From: Prevotella sp. Rep29
GTDB lineage: Bacteria; Bacteroidota; Bacteroidia; Bacteroidales; Bacteroidaceae
Direction of reading: 5' to 3'
Assembly (NCBI RefSeq): GCF_019551475.1
Contig: NZ_CP047159.1
Span: forward strand, 2,046,001-2,110,000
DNA length: 64,000 bases
In this document: in pieces, positions 9,124-17,849 of the stretch
Layout of the letters: each line of letters begins with the position of its first letter
Position numbering within the stretch: position 1 is the stretch's first letter
Notes under the pieces: model-generated
Databases searched by the model: none
The model's input: only the letters and a program-made list of their open reading frames with translations
What the model was told of the DNA's origin: nothing
Program-made: the position numbers and the translations under genes

Positions 9124-12100
9124 TTATTTGATTTCAAGTGTCTGGGCTTTCGCACGCGCCGAATATTCCGGAGCATAGGCGCACTGTACGACACAGGTTC
9201 CCGTCTCATACGTTCCCACTCGGTCCACATAGTATTCCGTTTCTACGACATGCGTTCCCTTTGCCATTCGGTCGAAATAGTAGTTCGTTGCATAATCTTT
9301 CGGAGCGATGTAATATCCCCAATGATAACCCGAAAGCTGTCTGAGCGGTTCCAGACAAGCTGCCCGTTTGTCGGTCACCTGCACAAAGTCATAGTCGCGC
9401 TCAGCCTTAATCGTGATACGCACCGTGACTCGGTCGCCCACTTTCAGCGGACGGTTCTCATGCAGCAGTTCCCGCGTCACAGTCAGCCCGGAAGAAGCAG
9501 CTGTCACATCGGTCGCTTTCTGCATGAACTGTGCATACACCGCACCCCAAGAGGTTCCCGTACTGGTCTTCTCTACGGTGAATGTCTGCATATCATTGCC
9601 CGTCACAGCGGTTTTCACATAGCCAAGACCGGCGGTTGCCTGCGGCAATTCCAACGGTTCGCCGTTCAACTTCAAGACTGCCGGAGCTTGCTCGTCCAGC
9701 CTATCCATGTTCCCGTCCAAGAAAGCATATACGGCATTCACGCTGTTGATGGGTGTTGACCAACTTTGTGTCCGTTTCTCTTGCAGCAGCCAGCGCTGCA
9801 TTTCTTCCACGGTCTGAACATCTGATGCCTGCAACTCTTTCAGCGCTTCGATGGCTGCCACTTGCGTCGGAATGCGATAGTCATACCAACTGTAATGCGC
9901 CTTTGGCGTATCGAAATAGCGCCCGAGTTCTTCTGTCGCCACCGTATATTCCTTGATGCTCTTCATATATTCGGCAGCTTTCTTCTGTTGCCCGTTCTTT
10001 GCGAGAATCAAGGCTGCCGTTGCCTTTCCGTAGATGGTCATCTCGGTCGTACGGCTTGCCAGAAGCGACACCATATATTGGATGGCTGTTGCCGTCTTGC
10101 TGCTGTGCGGACGACCATCGATGGCATACATATAAAGGATGCGGACGGCGGTCTCACTCGGACGGACATGCTTGATGCCATATTTCTTCTCGTCTTTCTT
10201 CATCTCTTTGTACTCGTCCACAAGCCAGCTGTCCATATATCGGAATGCGTTGGTGAGCATTTTTTGTGTGTCTTGTTGCTTACCGACCATCTTATTCAGG
10301 CGCACCAACATCTCGCTCACTGCCGTTGTCATGTAGATGCTGCCCTTCATTCCTTTCCACCAGCTCCATGAGCCGTCACCGTTCTGCAAGGCGTTCATCT
10401 TTTCAAGTGACGAACTCAAACGCATTTTTATGGTGGTTTCGTCAAAGAACTTCACCAGACTGCGCTTCTGAGACGATTCTTTATCGGCATCCAAAACCCA
10501 TGGTGTCTCGTTCAGAACCAACGCTTTCAATTCCTGATTCTTCTCCAACGCACTCATCAACGACTGCTCCTCGCCCGTCTCATTGCGCCAATGATTCACT
10601 ACCGTTTTGATATGGGGGGCTGCTTGCATGATGTGGGCACCGATACTGTTCACGTAATATGAAACGGTCTGACTGATTGCATTTTCCTCCGAAGTAGCTG
10701 AGTAAGTGGGAAGGGCTTGTATCATCAGCCATGCCGGATTATTCGTATATTCCACCGTCAGTTTGTTCGATTTGTCTTTGACGGCAAACAACCTGGTCAG
10801 GTCTATCGTCTTGATGCCTGGCTCATGCTGGGTGAATGGATAAGTATTCGTCACCAACTCTTTGTCCGGTAACACTGGCAGATAATGCTGTTCGCCGTCA
10901 CTGAACGTCTTTCCCGTCGCCGTCACCTTACATATATATATAGGTGCAGCATCCGATGGCGGAATATCGAACAAGATACCTGCCGTCTCGCCTGCCTCTA
11001 CATTAAACGGCAGACTTTGCGTATAGCAAATCTCTTCATTTTCAGGATTGATGAGTTCCAGTTTGGCTGTTCCGCTGAGTGCTTTCTCTGATGTGTTGAA
11101 CAATTTGGCGGCAATCGTTGCCTTGTCACCGCTACGCAGGAAGCGTGGCATATTCGGCTGAATCATCACGTCCTTCTTGGCGATGGCTTCCGCTGTCAAC
11201 AGTCCGTAATTGACGTCCTTGTCGTGGGCAAGTCCCATAAACTTCCAGGTCGTCACACTCTCCGGCAAAGTGAAACGCAAGACAACGTTCCCTTGTTCAT
11301 CTGTCCGCAGTGCCGGAAAGAAGAATGCCGTCTCGTTGAGATTTTCGCGCACTTGCTCCTGGTTGTTTGCCTGATGCGTTTCTTCCTCATTGTCACTCGC
11401 TGCAGAATTATCTGCTGAAACTACGTCATACAACACCATCGAATCATCACCTGCCGATGCCATCTTTGCCGCCATTGGCTCTATCGACATTTCGTCTCTT
11501 ACATCAACACCGCGTGCTCGCAGTCCTGACACCCGCGAACCATACATTTTGCGGAATGAAGAGTAGAAAGAGAACAACGAACTGTCAAACGAACTGAAAT
11601 ACAATCCATTGACATTCAAACTGCGATAGTTAGCCGCTCCCTGAACTGACAGGTAGGAGAACGATATTCCCTGCCAGAAAGTTCTGGCAGTAAATTGGCG
11701 CATTGACGGATAGAAACCCCAGCCATGACTCCTGATGTCGTCCAGCGACTTGTCGTAAAGAACAGCCATCAGTTGGGCATCTGCCGGCTTTCCATCCGGC
11801 TTGGTGATGCTGAGGTTCCATTCTTCCTGCTGCCCCGGTGTCAAGCGGTCGCGGAATGTATTCCACTTCAAGGTCAGACGCTTGTTGGGCAAGGGTTTTC
11901 TTATCGTTACATCATGCGTGTACATCTTTCCTTCCTTCACCCATGCGTAATTCAGCAACACGCCGTCACCATATTCTTCCTTGTAGGTCAACTGCTGTGT
12001 ATGAATGGCATTGCTCAGATTGAATGCGCCACTCTCAAGCACCTTGTCGCCGGCTATCACGGAATAGAACACATGTACGTCTTTATCCGACGACCCCACT

Positions 12101-14664
12101 TGCACGTAAACGGGCTTTCCGTCGCGGCGGAACTCCGTTTCAGGAGCATAGAACCACTCGTGTGTCTCGATGCACGGGCGCTTGTCAGCCATGCTGAACA
12201 GCACGAACTTCTCCTCTATCGTGTCAGTGCCGCAGATGGCTTTCAGCGTGTGCTGACCGGACGACAGCGACCTGATGATACCTGAGATATTCACCAGTTC
12301 GTTTGCTTTCGCACGATAGACGTGCGAACTCCGGTCGATGTAATAGCGCACGTCGCCGGGAATTTCCTTTCCGGCAGCATTGCAATAGCTGAAATGCAGC
12401 GTCTTCGGACTGTCCTTTTCTATCTTTTCAGGCAAGTTGCAGGAGAAAGCTGTAGGCTTTGTTCCCAACGGGAGCGTCATTGTGCCTCGGTGCGTCTCGC
12501 CACCCACGTCGGTCACGTCGGCTGAGACTGTGAAACTATAGAAACGGGGCTGCTTGATATACGTCGGTTTTCCGTCCGCATCATCCATTTCCTCCATATC
12601 TTCTTCGGAGAGAATCATCGGAATCTCAACCTTAAATGCACCGTCATTATCGGTCAGCGTTTCACCCTCGACAAGCACTTCCGAGTCTGTGTCGTGATTA
12701 CCATACCGCCACCACCAAAAGGCTTCGCGGCGGTCAACTTTATATTTCACCTTCGCCCCTTGTACCGGAACGCCGCTGTAGGTCTTGGCAAAAGCGGTCA
12801 CCACCACCGTGTCGCCCACCGCATAGCGTTCGTTCACCTCTGGAAATTCCACCATAAACGTCGGGCGTTTGTATTCTTCCACATTGAAAGAGGCGGAGCC
12901 ATAGCCGTATGCCTGTATCGTGAAAGCACCCGTGAGTCCCGACTGTGGCAAGACGAAATCGCAAGAGGCTGTTCCGAACTCGTCGGTCGTCACCGTCTTC
13001 TTTTCCACTTCCTTGTAGTTGGCATCTCTCAATGTCAGCACCACATTCTGACCGGCGACAACCGGCATCGTATTGTCCGGATAGCGCTTATGCAGGATAA
13101 AGCCGGCATGCACCGTCTGTCCCGGACGGTAAATAGCACGGTCGGTAAACACCCAACCGTCGGTATGGACGCTCTTGTCGGTATAGTAGGAATAATGACT
13201 TCTCAATGCTGAGTTCGGACATGACTTGTCCTGCTCCGTATAAGCCCACACTTGATAGGGCTTGGTCTTCTCATAAGTATAGAAGCACTCACCTTTCGCA
13301 TCGGTCGTGAGTGTCTCCTGACGCCCTTTTTCGTTATACGACGCATAGAAGTAGAGGCGCAATTTCGCATTCACCACCGGCTGTCCGGTCGTTGCATTCA
13401 CCACGGCATAGCGGATACGATTGCCGGGATGCTCTTCCGTCATGACATACAGGTCGCTCACGTAATAGAGTACCCGCTGTGTCTTGATGTCCTTATTGTC
13501 CGACGTAAACTCCACGAGATAGACTCCAACGGGCAGACCTTTCACCGTGAAAGAGTCGGTATTGATTTTATAGTCGGGTTGTCCGATGTATTTCCTTGTC
13601 TGCTGGATAACGCTGGGCTCTATGGCTTTCCGCTTGATTTCGTTATAAATCTTTTCATTGCCCATATTGTAGGTTGCACTTCCGTCCACATCTACGCGTG
13701 TCACCGTCAGCGTCAGCGAACCCAAGTTGCGCACACTTGTCACTTTGAACACACGCTCCCTGTCGGGTAGTGACACCATATCTCCCAACGACACGGAAAA
13801 ATGGGGCTGCGTCAGTTGTTTCATCCTATTGCGCAGACTGTTCATGCGAGGCCATTCGCCCCATTTCATCAGCGCATAGTTGATATAGTTCACCTTGTCT
13901 TCTATCTTCACGTCCGGCGCTACAGACATGAAATCGTAGCGTGCCAATGCCACCTCGCCGGCGATGCGCATGTCGCCATAGACGTTCAGCAGCGAATCGA
14001 GTGCCCGTATATAAGCAGACTTGGCAACTTTTTTCTCGCTTGCCTTGCGGTTTTTCTTTGCCACACCCAACGCCGACAGACAGGCTGCCGTGCGCAAATC
14101 GGTCGTCCGGTAATAGTTGCTCAACGTCTCGTAGTCGCCTGCCTCCAAGCCTATCACATGCAAAAGGTCGTTTCCGAACCATTTGCTTTCCGTACGCTCT
14201 TCCACCAACGGCACATATTCCGCTGACTTATGCGCTGCGAGCAGTTCGGGATGCTCCATCGAGCGGCGAAAATATGCTTTCGACAACACGGCGCTACTGT
14301 CTGACAGTCCCGCGTTTTCCGCATAGACTTTTCCTAAGACCGACGCATAGACGGCTGCCAGCACATGGTCTTTCCCACGAACACGCAGCTCTACCTGCAC
14401 CAACCGCTCCACCGCCGGCGCCAGCGAGTCGGGCGTGACCGAAGTCAGCACGCGCACATTCATCAGTTCTGCCTTGAGCAACTGTCCATACTCGCGCTCA
14501 GCACGCGCCTTGGATATAATCTTCCCCAACACTTCCATCTGTGTCTTGGGCAGATCTTTCTCTTCTGCATCTGCAACTTGCTTCCACAAGGTCGTGTAGT
14601 TATCTGCCGACAGTGAAAGCACAACCACACTCAGCATCGCCAATAGAAACAGGATTCTTTTCAT
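9124..14664 (-). CDS. Bacterial alpha-2-macroglobulin family protein without thioester motif
   Basis: An 1846-residue exported protein, with a signal peptide (about 1-20) and then an unusual helical N-terminal region (20-300), macroglobulin-like domains, an MG2/MG3 pair near 500-640 (DRAIYRPGQTVHAGFI is characteristic), the alpha-2-macroglobulin core (FPALRTDEQGNVVLRFTLP, then TTWKFMGLAHD, around 1120-1165) and the toroid region to about 1650. The position of the reactive Cys-Gln thioester is occupied by SATSEENAISQ near residue 1325, so covalent trapping of proteases by this motif is not expected. Bacterial relatives act as periplasmic or surface protease traps or envelope-maintenance factors. 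First gene of the run down to the M6 protease. Confidence 0.9.
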   Translation of the reverse strand: MKRILFLLAMLSVVVLSLSADNYTTLWKQVADAEEKDLPKTQMEVLGKIISKARAEREYGQLLKAELMNVRVLTSVTPDSLAPAVERLVQVELRVRGKDHVLAAVYASVLGKVYAENAGLSDSSAVLSKAYFRRSMEHPELLAAHKSAEYVPLVEERTESKWFGNDLLHVIGLEAGDYETLSNYYRTTDLRTAACLSALGVAKKNRKASEKKVAKSAYIRALDSLLNVYGDMRIAGEVALARYDFMSVAPDVKIEDKVNYINYALMKWGEWPRMNSLRNRMKQLTQPHFSVSLGDMVSLPDRERVFKVTSVRNLGSLTLTVTRVDVDGSATYNMGNEKIYNEIKRKAIEPSVIQQTRKYIGQPDYKINTDSFTVKGLPVGVYLVEFTSDNKDIKTQRVLYYVSDLYVMTEEHPGNRIRYAVVNATTGQPVVNAKLRLYFYASYNEKGRQETLTTDAKGECFYTYEKTKPYQVWAYTEQDKSCPNSALRSHYSYYTDKSVHTDGWVFTDRAIYRPGQTVHAGFILHKRYPDNTMPVVAGQNVVLTLRDANYKEVEKKTVTTDEFGTASCDFVLPQSGLTGAFTIQAYGYGSASFNVEEYKRPTFMVEFPEVNERYAVGDTVVVTAFAKTYSGVPVQGAKVKYKVDRREAFWWWRYGNHDTDSEVLVEGETLTDNDGAFKVEIPMILSEEDMEEMDDADGKPTYIKQPRFYSFTVSADVTDVGGETHRGTMTLPLGTKPTAFSCNLPEKIEKDSPKTLHFSYCNAAGKEIPGDVRYYIDRSSHVYRAKANELVNISGIIRSLSSGQHTLKAICGTDTIEEKFVLFSMADKRPCIETHEWFYAPETEFRRDGKPVYVQVGSSDKDVHVFYSVIAGDKVLESGAFNLSNAIHTQQLTYKEEYGDGVLLNYAWVKEGKMYTHDVTIRKPLPNKRLTLKWNTFRDRLTPGQQEEWNLSITKPDGKPADAQLMAVLYDKSLDDIRSHGWGFYPSMRQFTARTFWQGISFSYLSVQGAANYRSLNVNGLYFSSFDSSLFSFYSSFRKMYGSRVSGLRARGVDVRDEMSIEPMAAKMASAGDDSMVLYDVVSADNSAASDNEEETHQANNQEQVRENLNETAFFFPALRTDEQGNVVLRFTLPESVTTWKFMGLAHDKDVNYGLLTAEAIAKKDVMIQPNMPRFLRSGDKATIAAKLFNTSEKALSGTAKLELINPENEEICYTQSLPFNVEAGETAGILFDIPPSDAAPIYICKVTATGKTFSDGEQHYLPVLPDKELVTNTYPFTQHEPGIKTIDLTRLFAVKDKSNKLTVEYTNNPAWLMIQALPTYSATSEENAISQTVSYYVNSIGAHIMQAAPHIKTVVNHWRNETGEEQSLMSALEKNQELKALVLNETPWVLDADKESSQKRSLVKFFDETTIKMRLSSSLEKMNALQNGDGSWSWWKGMKGSIYMTTAVSEMLVRLNKMVGKQQDTQKMLTNAFRYMDSWLVDEYKEMKKDEKKYGIKHVRPSETAVRILYMYAIDGRPHSSKTATAIQYMVSLLASRTTEMTIYGKATAALILAKNGQQKKAAEYMKSIKEYTVATEELGRYFDTPKAHYSWYDYRIPTQVAAIEALKELQASDVQTVEEMQRWLLQEKRTQSWSTPINSVNAVYAFLDGNMDRLDEQAPAVLKLNGEPLELPQATAGLGYVKTAVTGNDMQTFTVEKTSTGTSWGAVYAQFMQKATDVTAASSGLTVTRELLHENRPLKVGDRVTVRITIKAERDYDFVQVTDKRAACLEPLRQLSGYHWGYYIAPKDYATNYYFDRMAKGTHVVETEYYVDRVGTYETGTCVVQCAYAPEYSARAKAQTLEIK

Positions 14665-14695
14665 AGCACAATTCTTTGCAGTTCAACTTATTCTG

Positions 14696-14726
14696 CAAAA
14701 GTAAGAAAAAAAAAGCATTCAACAAA
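14696..14726 (-). promoter_or_regulatory. Promoter of the alpha-2-macroglobulin operon
   Basis: On the minus strand TTTG (14723-14726) and TACTTTTG (14696-14703) are separated by exactly 19 bases, matching the Bacteroidota consensus TTTG-N19-21-TAnnTTTG, 32 bases before the start codon. Confidence 0.75.
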
Positions 14727-14764
14727 AAAAGATAATGTAAAAGAAAAAATAAAACAGCTTTCAT

Positions 14765-14795
14765 TTTGCAGTTCACACACTTAATCGTATCTTTG
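14765..14795 (+). promoter_or_regulatory. Promoter of the nitroreductase gene
   Basis: TTTG (14765-14768), 19 bases, then TATCTTTG (14788-14795). A textbook Bacteroidota promoter 31 bases before the ATG at 14827. Confidence 0.75.
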
Positions 14796-14826
14796 CAACA
14801 GTCATTTACTAACAAATTAAAGAACC

Positions 14827-15447
14827 ATGAAACAAACACATCTTTTGCGCAAATGTGCTGCACTGATTATGCTGGCAGCACTCCCCTGCTCGCTTTCAGC
14901 ACAGGAGCACCATTGCAAGAATGCCGAAAAGGCTGTCATCAACAACATCATGACGCGTACATCCGTCCGCCAATATCAGGACAAAGCCGTGGAGCAGGAC
15001 AAGGTGGAAACCATGCTGCGGGCTGGAATGGCAGCGCCGACAGCTGTCAACAAGCAGCCGTGGCACTTCATTGTCGTCAACGACAAAGCCATCCTGGAGA
15101 AGATTGCGGAAATCAACCCTAACAAGCGCATGCTGAAAACGGCACCGCTCGGCATCATCGTTTGCGGAAACCTGGAGAAAGCACTCAGCGGCGACGCACA
15201 GCAATATTGGATTCAGGACACTTCGGCTGCCACGGAGAATATTCTCCTTGCCGCTCACGGATTGGGTCTGGGTGCCGTGTGGACAGCGCTCTTCCCCAAC
15301 AAAAACCGCTACGAACCGCTGCGCGAACTGCTCGGAATCCCCGAACACATCATTCCGCTGAACATCATCATCATCGGCTATCCGGCTGAGTCGCCCACAC
15401 CGAAAGACAAATGGAAACCTGAAAACGTGTCTTACAACAAATTTTAA
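14827..15447 (+). CDS. Exported nitroreductase-family flavoprotein
   Basis: A 206-residue FMN-dependent nitroreductase-fold protein. RTSVRQYQD (about 42-50) and APTAVNKQPWHFIVV (about 70-84) form the FMN site; the C-terminal LGLGAVWTALFP and IIIIGYP blocks are also typical. Residues 1-26 look like a cleavable signal peptide (ending in SLSAQ), which is unusual since most nitroreductases are cytoplasmic; export of a folded flavoprotein by Sec would need FMN loading outside. Its stop overlaps the stop of the convergent MATE gene. Confidence 0.85.
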   Translation: MKQTHLLRKCAALIMLAALPCSLSAQEHHCKNAEKAVINNIMTRTSVRQYQDKAVEQDKVETMLRAGMAAPTAVNKQPWHFIVVNDKAILEKIAEINPNKRMLKTAPLGIIVCGNLEKALSGDAQQYWIQDTSAATENILLAAHGLGLGAVWTALFPNKNRYEPLRELLGIPEHIIPLNIIIIGYPAESPTPKDKWKPENVSYNKF

Positions 15448-16733
15448 AGCCGCGGACGGCGCAAGGTCTGTATCAGTCCGCGCACCGACAGGAACACAAT
15501 GAAGGCGAGCCACAAAGCGTGGTTCGCCATTTTTGTTTTCAAAAGGAAATACAGACCGAAGAAAAGAACGGCAGCAAGGAGCATCGCCAACAGCATTCCG
15601 CGCGTTTCAGTCACGCCGATATAAACGCCGTCCCAGACAAACGCTGCCATTCCTGCCACGGGAATAAGCATCGCCCAAATCATATACGGACGGGAAGCCG
15701 CAAGCACCTCCCCGTCACTCGTCAGCAAACCGATGAACGACGTGCCCCCAAGGGCGTAACCAAGTGTGAACAACAGCATGACAACCGCTCCCCAACGGAA
15801 CAACCGCGCGACGGTCGTGCGGTATGCCTGCGCATCACCGGCTCCCCAATACTTGCCAGCCAACGCCTCTCCGGCAAAGCCAAAGCCGTCCATCACGTAT
15901 GAGAAGAGCATGAACAGTTGCATCAGCAACGTATTGACCGCCAACACCAACGCCCCCTGAGAGGCACCGGCGGAGAGGAAAAACAGATTCACAGCAACCA
16001 GACAGAGCGTGCGCACGAAAATGTCGCGGTTCACACGGAAGAACTCCCACATCGACCTGCCACGCAACTGACCACGCACCGCCAGATGTTTCCGGAGCTT
16101 GCCGTAGTGAACGGACAACAGCAGCAGTCCGACTGCCAAGCCCACATACTGTGCTATCACGGTTCCTAATGCCACGCCTGCCACATCCATCCCCGCGCCG
16201 AACACCAGCAACAGGCTCGCCACGATGTTCACCACATTCTGAAAGATAGAGACAAACATCGGGATACGCGTGTTCTGCATGCCGATATACCAACCCGAAA
16301 GACCATAGAGCGAAAGCATGGCGGGCGCACCCCACACGGCAATACGGTAATAGGTATCGACCAAAGGCAGCGCTTCGGCGGGCGGCTGAATCAAGAAATA
16401 GGCAAGCAGACGCAGGGGATGTTGAAGCAATAATATCAACAGCGCGACGAGCAACCCCACCGACAGCGACCGGCACAACACGCCCACCGCTTCACGCAAG
16501 TCACGCCTGCCACGCGCCTGAGCCGTCAGTCCGCTCGTGCCCATCCGCAGAAAGCCGAACACCCAGTAGATGACATTGAATATCATCGAGCCGATGGCTA
16601 TCGCAGAGATATACACAGCATTGCCGATGTGACCGACTATCGCCACATCGACCAGCCCCAGCAACGGAACGGTCACGTTTGAAACAATGGCTGGCAACGC
16701 CAACTGAAATATCTGACGGTCGTAGTGATTCAT
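15444..16733 (-). CDS. MATE family efflux transporter (DinF-like)
   Basis: I use the ATG at 16733 (429 residues), which begins MNHYDRQIFQLALPAI, the normal opening of the family; the longer reading adds 25 non-membrane residues with no similarity to the family that I recognise. About twelve hydrophobic helices are present in two bundles (the first with PLLGLVDVAIVGHIG, the second starting near 235). MATE proteins export cationic compounds or drugs against Na+ or H+. Substrate cannot be told from sequence. Ends overlap with the nitroreductase 3' end by four bases. Confidence 0.88.
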   Translation of the reverse strand: MNHYDRQIFQLALPAIVSNVTVPLLGLVDVAIVGHIGNAVYISAIAIGSMIFNVIYWVFGFLRMGTSGLTAQARGRRDLREAVGVLCRSLSVGLLVALLILLLQHPLRLLAYFLIQPPAEALPLVDTYYRIAVWGAPAMLSLYGLSGWYIGMQNTRIPMFVSIFQNVVNIVASLLLVFGAGMDVAGVALGTVIAQYVGLAVGLLLLSVHYGKLRKHLAVRGQLRGRSMWEFFRVNRDIFVRTLCLVAVNLFFLSAGASQGALVLAVNTLLMQLFMLFSYVMDGFGFAGEALAGKYWGAGDAQAYRTTVARLFRWGAVVMLLFTLGYALGGTSFIGLLTSDGEVLAASRPYMIWAMLIPVAGMAAFVWDGVYIGVTETRGMLLAMLLAAVLFFGLYFLLKTKMANHALWLAFIVFLSVRGLIQTLRRPRL

Positions 16734-16855
16734 CGCTGCAGAAAGCCCTGCACACGCCTGAACAGGCGAAGCGCAAGAGCAATGGTTATCAACTGCAAAG
16801 GTAACCATTTTTCAGAAAAAGGACACGTCTCGCACCACTTTTCACAAAAAAGCGT

Positions 16856-16863
16856 TATTTTTG
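16856..16863 (+). promoter_or_regulatory. -7 box of the bcp promoter
   Basis: TATTTTTG fits TAnnTTTG and lies 29 bases before the bcp start; no convincing -33 box. Confidence 0.45.
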
Positions 16864-16892
16864 TAGGTCAATCAACTAAAACCACAACGATT

Positions 16893-17348
16893 ATGCTAAA
16901 CATTGGAGACAAAGCCCCGGAAGTGCTGGGACGCAACGAGAAAGGTGAAGAAATCCGCCTGAGCGATTTCAAGGGAAAGAAAGTCGTGCTCTACTTCTAT
17001 CCGAAGGACATGACACCGGGATGCACGCAACAGGCATGCAACCTGCGCGACAACCATCAGGCGCTGAAGAAGGCGGGCTACGAAGTGCTCGGAGTGAGCG
17101 TGGACGATGAGAAAAGACACCAGAACTTCATCGAGAAGCACGAACTGCCGTTCACACTCATCGCCGACACCGACCACCGGCTCACCGAACTGTTCGGCGC
17201 CTGGGGCGAGAAGTCCATGTACGGACGCAAATACATGGGCACCTTCCGCACCACTTTCATCATCGACGAAGAAGGAAAAATCGAGCGCATCATCCGACCG
17301 AAGGAAATCAAGGTGAAGGAACACGCCGCACAGATTCTCGGAAAATAG
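16893..17348 (+). CDS. bcp: Thiol peroxidase of the Bcp/PrxQ family
   Basis: The ATG at 16893 gives a 151-residue protein beginning MLNIGDKAPEV, the standard family start. The peroxidatic site DMTPGCTQQACNLRD has the catalytic Cys and the resolving Cys five residues later, as in alpha-type PrxQ. The C-terminal half has KSMYGRKYMG and FIIDEEGKI. It reduces H2O2 and organic peroxides in the cytoplasm with thioredoxin. Monocistronic as far as can be seen; the next 500 bases are non-coding. Confidence 0.93.
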   Translation: MLNIGDKAPEVLGRNEKGEEIRLSDFKGKKVVLYFYPKDMTPGCTQQACNLRDNHQALKKAGYEVLGVSVDDEKRHQNFIEKHELPFTLIADTDHRLTELFGAWGEKSMYGRKYMGTFRTTFIIDEEGKIERIIRPKEIKVKEHAAQILGK

Positions 17349-17455
17349 CGCAGAATCAGCAGCCATGACGATTGGAACCAGAGCCGGAAGCGGCTGCCCG
17401 AAAGCCCTTCCGTAAGCCGTCGTGTGCCCTTTCGTTACCCGTAAGCAGCCCCTTC

Positions 17456-17621
17456 GTTAACGCTAAGTGCAACTTTCATTAACCAAACTCGTACGAGATT
17501 GGTGACCAAAGTCGTACGAGATTGGTATGCAACTTCGTACGAGTTTGGTATGGAACTTCGTACGAGATTGGTTTAGAAAACCGTACGAGTTTGGTTAATG
17601 AAAGTTGCACTTAGCGTTAAC
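17456..17621. repeat. Family B palindromic array bounded by a perfect 40-base inverted repeat
   Basis: The left arm 17456-17495 and the right arm 17582-17621 are exact reverse complements over 40 bases (I compared every base). The 86-base interior contains three further copies of a unit built around CGTACGAG with flanking CCAAA/TTGGT, at a period of about 23 bases, making five units in total. It lies in the 500-base gap between bcp and the acyl-CoA synthetase. No coding potential and no transposase nearby. The bases just upstream (17431-17470) contain a direct, imperfect doubling of TTCGTTA-CGTAAG. Confidence 0.9.
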
Positions 17622-17786
17622 CAAACGGCAGCGCAGGGCGAACAAACGGTGCCGAATCACAGGACTGTTCCCACTGCAACGCTTTTCCGAAGAGCGTTTC
17701 TGCCGACAAGGCGATATAGCAAAAAAAGTGCAAATATTTCACTCATTTGGCTGCAAATCCGGAATTTATTCGTAAATTTGCAATCG

Positions 17787-17794
17787 TATCTTTG
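17787..17794 (+). promoter_or_regulatory. -7 box of the acyl-CoA synthetase promoter
   Basis: TATCTTTG, 55 bases before the ATG at 17850; the preceding AAATTTGCAA stretch is AT rich but the -33 box is not clear. Confidence 0.5.
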
Positions 17795-17849
17795 AGCATG
17801 AACATCTCATGCGCTATCGCATCAACGAAACGAAAAACCTTAAATAACT

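Noticed and set aside
17456..17621. Insertion sequence ends
   Set aside because: The perfect inverted repeat encloses only 86 bases with more array units; there is no transposase and no visible target duplication.
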